Of a DNA stretch of 64,000 nucleotides, positions 38,201 through 49,690 are shown piece by piece (position 1 is the stretch's first letter; every line of letters starts with the position of its first letter). The position numbers and the translations under genes were made by a program. The notes under the pieces are model-generated. The model did not search any database and was not told the origin of the DNA. It saw only the letters and a program-made list of their open reading frames with translations. Source of the stretch: Antedon mediterranea (lineage: Eukaryota; Echinodermata; Crinoidea; Comatulida; Antedonidae); NCBI RefSeq assembly GCF_964355755.1, contig NC_092677.1, forward strand, positions 9,508,601 to 9,572,600, read 5' to 3'.

Positions 38201-41200
38201 TTTCATTGATTGACAATATATCCAGGAATATTAATTAAGCTAAAAGCAAAAAAAGTTAGTGCCTGTATGCACATGTAGACATTCTAGGGACACAAGCTTT
38301 TTAACTTTATGCCAAAGTTCAAAAGTTGAATAACATTTGACCAAAGGGTAATCCATATTCATATACCTCAAGTGGTTTGATAAGTGCTAGAACCTCAAAT
38401 GGGTCATAGATTCCTATGGTGTTCCAGCCTTCATCATCAGCAATCTGCTCTGGGTCAAAATCATCCTGTTTACAACAAAAGGTAGATAACTGGTTTATGA
38501 AATGTTATAAATTATATACATATTGAACAAAAATGAGAAAAGCCACCCAAAGAACCTTGTGTGCCGTAGTTCTGGGTTTTAAGATATTGACCACATAAGC
38601 ATAAAGTGTATTTCCACTCAATTCTCAATTAATATTAGCTTTTAACAATGTTCATATTAAATTCAAAATAATTTTGGTACATAAAGATTCTTACATCTTC
38701 CATTAAGTTTTCAAGTTCTTGTTCGTCTAAAACCTCTTCATCACTAACAATCTCTTCATAGGCATGCTCAATGACTTCTGGCGGTTCTTCTTCATCAAAG
38801 CCTTGAGTCACTGTGAAAATAATAAATCAAATTTGTTTCAAAATAATATCAATAATATGTCTATACAATACAGAATACATAACTTAGATTTAAATACATT
38901 AACTGTGGTCCTAACATTGGAAAGTTCAATATTGTGAAGAATGCATCTCATGCGATTTCCAGGCATGGTAAAAGGGGGAAAATGCGTTTAACAAGCTAGC
39001 TGCCTTCTAATAATAAGGTGTACATTTTTGGGATGGTTTTTTAATATCTAAAAAGAAAAAATTGCACCTTAGTGGGGAGACAGGCAGATTACTTAATATA
39101 TCTGGAACCTTTCACGATAATCAGGAAGCTTTGTGGTTTCATGGAAAAGAAAAATTATTATTTTCCAGTACAGATTTGTAATAAACAAAAGTTCATCACA
39201 TACCATCAGGAATGTCACTTGTTGAAAGATTTTTACGATTTATTGGAGACTGCTCAGGAGTAAGCGGTTCAAAGAGTTCTCCTTGATCTTCTCCTTCCAG
39301 ATCTTGAACATCAACCGATGATTCTGTACTGACTTCTGTCTTTTCTACATCCAAAGATGGATGTGACATACTGTAATTATCCGGAGCATCGATATCAGGG
39401 GGCGTGTGGGGTCCAGAAGGTTCCCCCGGAGGAGTCCTTGGCCCCCTGTGTTTTCGATGCTCTTCCCAATGATGTCCATGTCTGTCGTCCTCTCCCCAAT
39501 CACTAGTTTCTCGTGGTTCCCATGTATCAATGCTTTTCCAGTCTTCAACTTCCTCATTCCAGGTAGCTTTCCAATGTCCAGATGGAGGTTCTTCAATGGG
39601 TTTTTGCTCTTTCCACTGTTGTCTACTATCCTCAACATCCCAGGAGGTCTCGGGTGGTGCAACTTTAGGCCGCCATTCCTCAACTAACTCCTGACCATGG
39701 GGAGGTGTCTTTGGACCTCTCTTTGCATCTTTACCAAAGGCTATTATTTTTTGCTCTTCTTCCGTCATTCTTGGGATCTCCTCTTCTAATTGTATTGCCT
39801 CATCTGTTACCTTCTTTTCCCTCACTTTATCATCTAAAATTATAAATAAATATTTGACTAGTATACTACAGTTGAAGAAGATATATTTACCATTAAAGAA
39901 CTGTCTGAACCTCACCTGTTCTCTTTGAATGCGACTGCTGCTTTGGTGGAGGTGGGGGAGGTGGTGGAGGCGACTCTGACCGCCTATTCTGCATAGTTCC
40001 AAAGACAGCCAAAGTCACACTTGCATACCGGCCACGAACGACAAGTCCATCTGTGGGCAACTGAAAAAAGAGAGTTATACAGAGTGACTAAAGAAATTAA
40101 GATGCATAGATTGGGAAATTAACCGAACTATATTGATTTAAGGGTAGAACAGAAGTTTGTACTGAGCCTTATATGCATGTAGTATTATAAACCAAATGTT
40201 GTACCTTTGTTTTTGGTACTAGCTGTATTTCCCCACTGTCCTGATAATGGAATGACCCAATACGTTCAAACACAGCAGCTCCATGGTTGTTTAGATTGTT
40301 GGCGAAAAATTCTAAAGAAAATCCACCAGGCTGTGTCTGGCTGTAACATAAAAAAAAAGGAATGGGGTAAATATTGTAATTTGTAACTTATGCATCCTTA
40401 TTTATTAGGTTATATGCATGATATGCATATAACCTCTTGATTCTGTCAAAATCTTTATTTATTTATTTATTTATTTATTTATTCTTTCCTTAGCACTATT
40501 TGTCCGTGAATTATCTTGGCATCAGTTTCATCTATCTAAGTCAATTTTTCAGAGTATATTCCTTATGGCCAGGAATCGATGTGGTTATGTTTTCACGATG
40601 CGCAATCAAAAATTACGCGGTCTACGCGCGATTTAACGAAATCACGTTTGTAATCATATCTTCACAAACAAGAATCACTTTTAAACAAAATTTGGTACTC
40701 ATAAATTTCAGGTCATATTTCATCATATGGCAATACAATTACGTGCGTAGCGCATATAACGCATGCGTACGCGCGCTTAAAATGTTGAAAATTGTCAGAA
40801 TTTATTTTCGATGAAATTAGAGTACGTTTCAGGCAATTTTAAGCGTTTAAAAAATTGCCATGAGTGCGCAGATTTTTGCACGCGCACTGCGCGTCAAACG
40901 TTAATGCGCACTGTTTGTGTCCGATTACTGTTGTATAACCTTTCTTTAATAATATCATCATATTTTATTCACTTTTCAACGCGAAACAGCGTTATACGAG
41001 CACGTCAAAAGTGACGGGCTACGCACGTGTAAGTTAACAAAATGGTGAAAATATGCTAAATTTTAAAATTAATATATATCGTTAGAATGCTCGGGAACAC
41101 GTATTTTTTATTTAATTTTCTTGAAGTGTATATATCATATGTATGATTTGTTATGAAATTAGAAGAACAAAAGTTGATTAAGTCATCATTAATGGCACAT

Positions 41201-43975
41201 TAAATTTAACAAAATTAATTTCGACAATCAAACAAATTATAACATTTTCTTAGGCCAAAATAACAAACTTAACGTTAACTTTCTTCCTTAAGAAGTTCAT
41301 ATATTAAAGTTAAAAGTATATAGTTTGACAGTGCATCATTTTTTTTAATTTTTAAAGATGTCATCATAGTAAAACATTATAATTCATTGCGGTATGTAAT
41401 AATCTATCTGCACCAAAGTGGTTACTGCATAGTAAATACACGGAGGAATTTTTCTCCAACTTTTAGTCAGTTGTGTATGGCTCGATGGTCTGTGCTCGTG
41501 TCATGGCATTCAAAGTACCGAGTTCGAGTCTCACATTGGGAAACGAAATAAGATTTTTTTTTTATTATCCGTATTGTTCAAATTTATTTCTTAGTGTATA
41601 GATTATACACATGATTTATAATGAAATCTAGATAAAAAGTTACTTTATGCCTTTATTATTATGTAACAACAAATGCGGTTTATGACATTATACGCAGAGG
41701 GATCTTTGATCGGATTGTGATACCGGCTATGGTGTTCGCGTTAGCAAAGTCCTATCATATATTATAAATAATTAAAGATTCTGAGAAAATCAATCAATCA
41801 ATCAATATATCTTTTAAAAATCAATTATCTTTATTTAAATCAATGCATATAACCTATAATTCGTCATAGTGACGAATTAAATCTAGTTTATTTATTTATT
41901 CTTTCCTTAGCACTATTTTGTCCGTGAATTATCTTGATATCAGTTTCATCTATCTAAGTCAATTTTTCAGAGTATATTCCTCATGGCCAGGAATCGATGT
42001 GGTTATATTTTCACAATGCGTAATAAAAAATTACGCGGTCTACGCGCGATTTTACGAAATCACGTTTGTAATCATATCTTCACAAGCATGAATCACAATT
42101 AAACAAAATTTGGTACTCATAAATTTCAGGTCATACTTCATCATATGGCAATAAAATTACGTGCGTAGCGCATATAACGCTTGCGTACGCGCGCTTAAAA
42201 TGTTCAAAATTGTCAAAATTTATTTTCGATGAAATTAGAGTACGTTTCAGGCAATTTTAAGCGTTTAAAAAATTGCCATGAGTGCGCAGATTTTTGCACG
42301 CGCACTGCGCGTTAAACGTTAATGCGCACTCTTTTTGCCCAATTTCTGTTTTACAATCTTTCTTTAATAATATCATCATATTTGATTCAGGTTTCAACTC
42401 GAAATTGCGTTATACGAGCACGTCAAAAGTGACTGGCTACGCACGTATAAGTTAACAAAATGGTGAAAATATGCTAAATTTTAAAATTAATATATATCGT
42501 CAGAATGCAGGGGAACACCTATTTTTTATTTCATTTTCTTGAAGTGTATGTATCATATGTATGATTTATTATCAAATAAAGAGAACAAAAGTTGATTAAG
42601 TCATCATTAATTGCATATTAAATTTAAAAAAAATTATTTCGACAATCAAACAAATTATGTCATTTTCTTAGGCCAAAATAACAAACTTAACATTAACTTT
42701 CTTCCTTCAAAAATTCATATATTAAAGTTAAAAGTAAGTAGTTTGACAGTGCATCATTTGTATACATTTTAAAGATGTCATCATAGTAAAAAATTATAAT
42801 TCATTTCGGTATGTAATAATCTATTTGCATCAAAGTGGTTACTGCATAGTAAATACACGGAGGAATTTTTCTACAACTTTTAGTCAGTTGTGTACGGCTC
42901 GGTGGTCTGTGCTCGTGTCTATGGCTTTCAAGGTACCGAGATCGAGTCTCACCTTGGGAAACGAAATAAGATTTTTTTTTTATTGTCCGTATTGTTTGTT
43001 CAAATTTATTTCTTAGTGTATAGATTATACACAAGATTTATAATGAAATGTAGATAAAAATTAACTTATGTCTTTATTATTACGTAACAACAAATGTGGT
43101 TTATGACATTATACGCATATGGATCTTTGATCGGATTGTGATACCGGCTACGGTGTTCGCGTTAGCAAGGTCCTATCATATATTATAAATAATTAAAGAT
43201 TTTGAGAAAATCAATCAATCAATATATCTTTTAAAAATCAATTATCTTTATTTAAATCAATGCATATAACCTATAATTCGTCATAGTGACGAATTAAATC
43301 TAGTTTTATTATTACTTTTCTATTTGCTATTTATACTTACCCAACTGTAGGCACCTTGTGTAGATCAGGGTGTACTCTTGCACCCCATGGTATCACACGG
43401 ATCTCTTGTACAATCACTGGCCAGGTAAACTGTATCAGATCCAAGTTAGGGTCCTTGAAAAAATATTTAAAATGTCATAATTGTTATTATTAATTTATAA
43501 CTGTTATATTATTAATAGTTAGTAAATACTACTACTAATATTAATATAGTAGTATTTTAAACCAATTTATTAAATGAATTATTTTATATATAAAATAATT
43601 ATTTTATAGTATTGCCATAGGGTTAGGCCTATCGTTTTTTAATTGTTATCGTTTCTACAACAATTTATAAATCAAAAAAATATATTGTCTAGGCTATGCC
43701 TACTGTGTTCTACAAGGCACGGCACACAGTACTCAACATAGGGCGAGGGAAACTCGATGGAATATTTAGTGTCAATATATGAGTGAGTGAGTACAGGCGG
43801 CCGAGGCCTAGAATTCACAACACAGCTAGGCCTATAAAACATCTATAAACTCTAACACTAAATTATATCTATTAAGTAATAAATACATTCAAGAACATAA
43901 CTTTACATTTACCTTTGCATTTTCGTGACTAAAAGTTTCGCAAAATAACAATTTCATTGCTTCACTTTCCGCCAT
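26286..43975 (-). CDS. VIRMA: VIRMA / virilizer homologue, m6A methyltransferase scaffold
   Basis: 1913 residues; 34 coding exons (high to low): 43913-43975, 43341-43453, 40205-40340, 39916-40060, 39204-39833, 38695-38810, 38367-38465, 37937-38079, 37404-37626, 36759-37087, 36352-36595, 35850-35950, 35645-35757, 35213-35545, 34872-35024, 33979-34170, 33587-33672, 33076-33222, 32777-32948, 32367-32504, 32077-32185, 31483-31569, 31144-31302, 30761-30878, 30105-30337, 29526-29799, 28422-28679, 27789-27901, 27609-27679, 27351-27493, 27127-27253, 26871-26955, 26543-26752, 26286-26364. Phases agree throughout. Human-like segments include DGLVVRGRYASVTLAVFGT, the Pro run, LKLMALKALDSL, LMLKELL, LPLPLPIQT, SRPPSMHVDDF and a C-terminal RG-rich tail ending RSFTR. 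Order: conserved N-domain, acidic disordered region (about 150-460), helical repeats, RG tail (from about 1680). In animals it scaffolds WTAP, ZC3H13, HAKAI and RBM15 to direct METTL3/14 in the nucleus. No truncation is seen. Confidence 0.95.
28027..28159. repeat. Two-copy 67-bp tandem repeat in a VIRMA intron
   Basis: TTGTATGATTAGTTCATTTT through GCGATTCAATTTTAC is repeated almost exactly at an offset of 67 bases. Confidence 0.9.
28185..28385 (-). mobile_element. tRNA-derived SINE (AGTGGCCGAGCGGTTTAGAG head)
   Basis: The minus strand starts ATCAAGTGGCCGAGCGGTTT, a clear tRNA Leu/Ser-type A-box region. The body (GTCCAGAACTATGG, TTATCCAAGA) is shared with the 31.7 kb copy. It ends just beside a VIRMA exon. 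Confidence 0.65.
30660..30695. mobile_element. Solo end of the TTAA MITE family
   Basis: GGGGACAATACATCTTT matches the right inverted end of the 12,090-12,612 element with one change. The other end is not recognisable, so this is a fossil fragment in a VIRMA intron. Confidence 0.55.
31700..31970 (-). mobile_element. tRNA-derived SINE, same family as 28.2 kb
   Basis: The minus-strand head AGAGTGAGCGGAATATCGGTTAAGG resembles an A box. The body shares TTATCCAAGAAGACTACTTC / CCAGAACCATGG with the copy at 28.2 kb. Internal change is considerable. Confidence 0.55.
37172..37300 (+). mobile_element. SINE fragment (AAGTGGTCGAGCGGTCAAG head)
   Basis: ATCAAGTGGTCGAGCGGTCA is the A-box head of the 28.2 kb SINE family on the plus strand. 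The tail is not clearly delimited. Confidence 0.45.
41473..41545 (+). mobile_element. tRNA-like SINE head inside duplication copy 1
   Basis: TATGGCTCGATGGTCTGTGC resembles an A box and GAGTTCGAGTCTC a B box, about 35 bases apart, followed by a T-rich run. A functional tRNA fold is not supported. Confidence 0.5.
42890..42962 (+). mobile_element. tRNA-like SINE head inside duplication copy 2
   Basis: GTACGGCTCGGTGGTCTGTG and GAGATCGAGTCTC correspond base for base to the segment in copy 1, with point changes. Confidence 0.5.
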
Positions 43976-44803
43976 GCCAAACAAAATCATCTATCCAATC
44001 CAATAACATAGCCTAGCCGTTAATAACCAGTCGTTATGTAGTTAAAAGAGTAAATTAATTTTGATTTCATTCATGTTTCTTGCATGAACCGCGAAAACAT
44101 AGTAATTCAATTAATGAAATCGATTAAACCAGTACCATCCAGTCAGTTCTAAATAAATCACTGTTGTCTTATGTTTGGTTTGATTCAATGGTCTGGTGCG
44201 AAGATTAAACGGTAAGCTTTTTATCTAGGCTAAAGGCTTTAAGTAGGCCTAGGCCCTAGTATAACTTCTATTTCTAGGGCATAGCGTAGCTTATCATCAC
44301 CTGCTGTTCCTATTCTGCAGCGGGGCAGGGGGAGGGTGATCTGAAAATGAGAAGAGCGGCGTGCTCTTTAATTTTATGTGTGAGATGGGCTATAATATCT
44401 AGGGCTAACCTCCTCCTGCTGTTGAGCACTTTTCTGAATAAAAAAACTGAATACTGTATTTGTTGTTGTTACAGAATTACAATCTCTGACAATCGCTCCA
44501 CCCGATAATTTCCCCAGCTCCGCTCCCTACAAATCTTGCTAATCCCCCAACAAATCCCCATTTATTTGGCATTTGGTTTGGGCTTACCAATGGAATGGTA
44601 AAAATCTACACTAGGCCTAATCTACTGTACGTATAACGCAAATGCTGTTTTTTATTACAGAAAAATTGTATAAAAAGAATGCCACAGCGACTATTTTTGG
44701 TAGCTGGTCAGTGTAGGTGTGAGGAGTGTTGTCCAAACCATTGTTGTGACTCATGACCCAAGTTTCTATTAAATTACTACTACTAAACTAAAGAACTTGT
44801 AAG
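43976..44803. promoter_or_regulatory. Shared interval between divergent VIRMA and Kelch genes
   Basis: The start codons of the minus-strand VIRMA (43,975) and the plus-strand Kelch gene (44,804) are 828 bp apart, head to head, so both promoters lie here. TAGGCCTA palindromes occur near 44,242 and 44,612. I see no clear TATA box. Confidence 0.6.
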
Positions 44804-47800
44804 ATGGAAACCAAAATACAGGTAAACAAATTAGAAACGGAAAGAAAAAGGGACATAATTAACGGAATACTAAGAAAAGAACAAAGCATGCAGAAAGGAG
44901 AAGGAAAGAAATGAAGGGTGATTCCAAAATAGATAAATGGAACGAATTAACCTATCCGACTGTTTTTTTAATTAAAGATCTCCTCACTGTCCAACTTCTA
45001 TGAGCAATGCAACTGAAGTAGTTTGAGGAGCTTGTAAGCTGCCAGTCGAATACTTATAAAAAAATTATTAATTAGTTAATAAAAACAAATATAAATGATA
45101 GGTTTTTTGTACAATAACATCTTTTTCTTTTCATAGTCTGAGGGTGTGATGCTTAGAGACAGTTTCCATGCTTTAAACATTCTCTCTGTACTCGATACGT
45201 ATCGCAAAGAAGGCCGAATGTGCGATGTTGTTCTATGTTGTGAAGGTCATTCTATACCGGCTCATAGGTAAGTACAATACCCCTTCACATTGCAAAACTA
45301 TTGAGGCAGCTGGAGTCTGCACAAACCAGGGCTTTTACATCTGCAAGTTTTCGTTTTAAACACCAGTGTACGTCTAGTGGTCCAGAGACATTTTTTCAGA
45401 GTTTAATATGAAAGAGGTATTTTGTTAATATATTTGTCTTGTTTGTTATTTATTGTTTTATTTTAAATTTATTTCAGAGTTGTCCTTATGTCATTTAGTG
45501 CATATTTTGAGGCAATGTTTAACAGCAATATGTCTGAAAGTAGCCAATCATCAATCACTATTCACAGCATAGTTCCTTCTGCTTTGGATGCATTGATTGA
45601 GTTTGCTTATACTGGGAATATATTGGTAAGATATGCTTGTTTGCTCATATACCATGGACCTATAAATTAAAATAGTTGCTCATACAGTACTACCCAGTCC
45701 TCCCTACTTAACACAGTTGAACGCAATGGCCAAAATGGGGGGGGGGGGGGCCTGCTGTTTATATCTGGTTCACTTGCACTCAATCCCAATCGCTGCAATA
45801 TGGATTATCACACCAGAACCACACATACTGTACAGTGTACCTTCCTCAATTTGAGCTCAAATAGGCAAATTGCTTTATTTTCTATACTATAGATTAATGA
45901 AAATAATGCCCAGGATATTCTTGTTGGCTCGTCAATGCTTCAGATAACCACAGTAACGCAGACATGCAGCCAGTTCATCCAATCACAACTCGTGTCTGAC
46001 AACGCCATCGGAATTCACTTCTTTGCCAAAATGTACTCGTGTACAGAACTTCTTAAAGCTGCAGACTGGTTAATAACTAAGAACTTTGTAAAAGTCGCAC
46101 AGAGCAACGAGTTCTTAGAACTTGACTCAGAGAAACTTAAAAAACTGCTGAACGACACCTCTGTTCGTATGATACTTGGAGAGAGAATTGTGGCCGGAAT
46201 TAGTCAGTGGTTTAGATATGATCCACAGAATCGGCGTGATGGTTTGCAAGATATCATTGAATATTTAAAGCTCCAGGGTCCGCATCCCCACCTTATGAAT
46301 AATGTGAACTTTGACCTATGTGATGTCGAAGACCAAGAGATGGTAGACATATACCAAATACACACTGTAAGGTTTTTCCCATTTTTTCAGTTGAGATGAG
46401 TTTAGTTGAGTCTTTGTAACAATGTTCTTATTTGAAAATATGAAAGTTTAAATATATATTTGATATTCCTAATTATCTTAATCACGATTGATGTTTTATA
46501 CACACAGGGTTTATTGGCAATTGGTGGGGTATGTGAAGGTCTAACACTATCATCAAACCTCTTCTATGCCGGGGAGGGTACAGGAGGGTGGTGCACTGTA
46601 ACCCCAAGTTCTGTAACTTTAGCTCCATTGAATCAGGCAAGATCAACCTTTGGTATAGCTACAGATGGCTCAGATGTCTATGTTGCGGGTATGAAAATGG
46701 TTATAATTTTACAACTGGGTTAAAACCAGTCCGTTTTTCCCTTTAAAAACCCAATATGTAGATAGAAGCTACAATATTTGACTAGTACCCCTTTCACATC
46801 GCCTAGCAAAACTCAAGAACATTAACAAGAAAATAAATAAATTTTAAAAATAGGTTTCATCTTTGTAACAATTTTCATTTAAAAAAGTGCAAAATTAGTA
46901 ATTTCATATACAGATAATTCAAATCAAAGCTCCCTTCACTAAAGTATGATATGTAAAATAATTTTAGTTTAAATATGTATACCTTTACAGGTGGTAGTAA
47001 CTCCTGCTATGCTCTGAATGTAGTTGAATATGTACCTTTACAGGTGGTAGTAACTCCTGCTATGCTCTGAATGTAGTTGAATATGTACCTTTACAGGTGG
47101 TAGTAACTCCTGCTATGCTCTGAATGTAGTTGAATATGTACCTTTACAGGTGGTAGTAACTCCTGCTATGCTCTGAATGTAGTTGAATATGTACCTTTAC
47201 AGGTGGTAGTAACTCCTGCTATGCTCTGAATGTAGTTGAATATGTACCTTTACAGGTGGTAGTAACTCCTGCTATGCTCTGAATGTAGTTGAATATGTAC
47301 CTTTACAGGTGGTAGTAACTCCTGCTATGCTCTGAATGTAGTTGAATATGTACCTTTACAGGTGGTAGTAACTCCTGCTATGCTCTGAATGCAGTTGAAT
47401 ATTATGAAAACATCAGTAACAGCTGGAAATTGCTCACTCCTCTTCAAGAACCCAGAAATGGCTGTCAAGCTGCGATGATCAACAACATGCTACTGGTAGC
47501 TGGAGGTCTCAACAACGACTATCTAAAGTCTGTGGAAATGTACAAGGTAGATCGTGAGACCTGGTGCTATGTGCAACCAATGAACTTCCATCGTGGCTTT
47601 TTTGCGGTTGACGTGATTGGTGGGATGGTTTACGCTGCTGGAGGTACAGGTAGGTAAAAGAGTCAAACATTCTCACCATCTGAAATAGATTTTAGAGTAA
47701 ATAGATTTTAGGGAAATTATTTCTAAATATTTATGTTTAAATGACTGAATAATTACTGTATAGGTAATTAATAAGTACTGTTACGTGTACACATGAGTAC

Positions 47801-48283
47801 ACAAACTATAAATATAAACATACAGGATGTACAGTAAAGTATTGTATGGACATTTTTTTATACTAACCTACAGGTGGGCAGCCTGGTTGCAATGATTATC
47901 TAAGTACAGTTGAACGCTACGACTCTGGACATGATAAGTGGACCGCTCTTCCCGAAATGAACGAAGCTCGTGGGAACTTATCCTGTGCAGTTCTCAACAG
48001 ATGCTTTTACGCTATTGGTGGCTTCAACGGACACTTTCTAAAAACCGTCGAACGCTTAGATCCACGTACAAACCGATGGGTGTCGGTGGCTTCTCTACGC
48101 AATTACAGAAGTTCTTCAACCTCGGCTATTTTGGATGGTACTATTTACACAATAGGGGGATTTGATAGCAGACATGTTGTGTACACTGTCGAAAAGTATG
48201 ATCCTGTGGCAGATTGCTGGTTAAAGTGTGATGCATTACCAGCCAGGATATCTGGCCTACAGGCTGTGTCTTTGTGCATTTGA
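44804..48283 (+). CDS. BTB-BACK-Kelch protein (KLHL family)
   Basis: Exons are 44804-44821, 45137-45267, 45478-45625, 45893-46366, 46508-46688, 47362-47649 and 47874-48283, giving 549 residues. BTB (about 10-115): MLRDSFHALNILSVLDTYR, MCDVVLCCEGHSIPAHR, SFSAYFEAMF, ALIEFAYTGNI. BACK (about 120-230): CSQFIQSQL, AADWLITKNF. Six Kelch blades from about 258 are marked by LLAIGG, VYVAGG, LLVAGG, VYAAGG, FYAIGG and IYTIGG. Family members usually serve as substrate adaptors for CUL3 ubiquitin ligase; which substrate is unknown. The sixth exon must start at the last of eight copies of its acceptor (47,361) to keep frame; see the repeat at 46,988. Which KLHL subgroup it belongs to I cannot say. Confidence 0.9.
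46988..47361. repeat. 53-bp tandem array repeating a splice acceptor
   Basis: CAGGTGGTAGTAACTCCTGC begins at 46,988, 47,041, 47,094, 47,147, 47,200, 47,253, 47,306 and 47,359. The unit holds the last intron bases (TATGTACCTTTACAG) and the first 38 bases of the exon. The first seven copies look identical. The eighth runs on into the real exon and has GCAGTTG instead of GTAGTTG. Confidence 0.95.
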
Positions 48284-48483
48284 CACTTCATATGAAGAAT
48301 GCATACATATTCATATGCATAGAAGTAGATATATTCAAATGATTTTATTTTGCAGAAACTGTCTGTTATTCGAAGTTTTGTAGCTTTGTATCTTGCATAA
48401 AATGCTGTTTTATTAATTTGTTTATGTAAACTGTTTGTGTTAAAAATAGTGATATTTTGAAAATTAACTGTTTTTTTTTTGTA

Positions 48484-48489
48484 AATAAA
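48484..48489 (+). terminator. Poly(A) signal of the Kelch gene
   Basis: AATAAA lies 200 bases after the stop codon, preceded by a T-rich stretch. Confidence 0.6.
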
Positions 48490-48655
48490 ATGTTTAAAAA
48501 TATACATATAGCATTATAATTACAGTTTAAAAATTCAGCTATAATACAGGTAATAGACAACGCTTATAAGAATTATATATTAAACATTTACTTATGGTAA
48601 CAGTACTGTACTACTCTGGAGTTAATGTACAGTATATCAAAATAATGATAAAAGC

Positions 48656-48832
48656 GTGGTTCCCACTAGCGACGCAACGCAAGGACGTAACGCAACGCAA
48701 GTGAATTGACCAATCACAAGCGATGGCTTATTCGCTTGTGATTGCTAACTGTCTATAACTTCGCTTGTCATTGGTTAAAACGCTTGCGTTGCATTTACGT
48801 CCTTGCGTTACGTTCTAGTGGGAACCAAGCTT
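48656..48832. mobile_element. Best-preserved snapback MITE, GGTTCCCACTAG family
   Basis: The left arm GGTTCCCACTAGCGACGCAA and the right arm (reverse complement GGTTCCCACTAGAACGTAAC) pair over most of the element, with AAGGACGTAA also shared by both arms. The core has TTGACCAATCACAAGCGA. The whole folds as one long hairpin. Confidence 0.85.
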
Positions 48833-49127
48833 TACTGGTGAATCAAAACTCATTCTATGTATATAGCAAACATAATTTTCACAGCAAACGCATATTTCTA
48901 AACTATTCTTTCAAATATGTCATCAAATTTGTACCTCTTTATACTTTTGTAATGTTGCTTTTCATTTTCGCATTACAATGTTTTAGCACAGGTTTTACAA
49001 GAAGTAGACTATACATACATGTATTTATCAAACATTGGTTTTTGATTAAATAAAAATAATAAATAGTGAGATTCATTTAAGGCATCTTTACTGTTATGGT
49101 CTAGTGTCACGCCTCTACTGTTACTAG

Positions 49128-49690
49128 TCAGGTGCCATGTTATGTCATCTTTAGGCCTCTACCTCTACTGTTATGCTTGCCTGGTCTGGTGCCATGTTGT
49201 GTCCACTTTAGGCCTCTACTGTTATGTCTGCATGGTCTGATGTTATGTTATGTCAACTTTAGGCCTCTACCTCTACTGTTATGTCTGCATGGTCTGGTGT
49301 CATGTTATGTCAACTTTAGGCCTCTACCTCTACTGTTATGCCTGCCTGGTCTTATGCCATGTTATGTGAACTTTAGGCCTCTACCTCTACTGTTATGCCT
49401 GCCTGGTCTGATGCCATGTTATGTCAACTTTAGGCCTCTACCTCTACTGTTATGCCTGCCTGGTCTGATGCCATGTTGTGTCAACTTTATAGGCCTCTAC
49501 CTCTACTGTTATGCCTGCCTGGTCTGATGCCATGCTATGTAAACTTTAGGCCTCTACCTCTTCTGTTATGCCTGCCTGGTCTGATGCCATGTTATGTCAA
49601 CTTTAGGCCTCTGCCTGTACTGTTATGCCTGCCTGGTCTGGTGCAGTGTTATGTCATCTTTATGCCTCTACCTCTACTGTTATGCCTGCC
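49128..49690. repeat. 57-bp minisatellite overlapping the FCSK stop codon
   Basis: About ten units of (AGGCCTCTACCTCTACTGTT)(ATGCCTGCCTGGTCTGATG)(CCATGTTATGTCAACTTT) run up to the FCSK last exon. The unit length is a multiple of three, which creates long, meaningless plus-strand open frames. On the minus strand each unit repeats the last FCSK codons ([10 protein letters not shown]) and a stop. Confidence 0.93.

Larger units (their letters stand above)
40469..43303. repeat. 1,417-bp tandem duplication in VIRMA intron 2
   Basis: Copy 1 (about 40,469-41,886) and copy 2 (41,887-43,303) match along their whole length at a constant offset of 1,417 bases. Both start (TTTATT)n CTTTCCTTAGCACTATT and end TTCGTCATAGTGACGAATTA AATCTAG, a palindromic terminus. 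Each contains a tRNA-like segment and GC-rich alternating blocks (CATGCGTACGCGCGC). There is no coding capacity. Confidence 0.9.

Noticed and set aside
46988-47361. CRISPR-like array
   Set aside because: The units are contiguous direct repeats with no unique spacers, in a eukaryotic gene.
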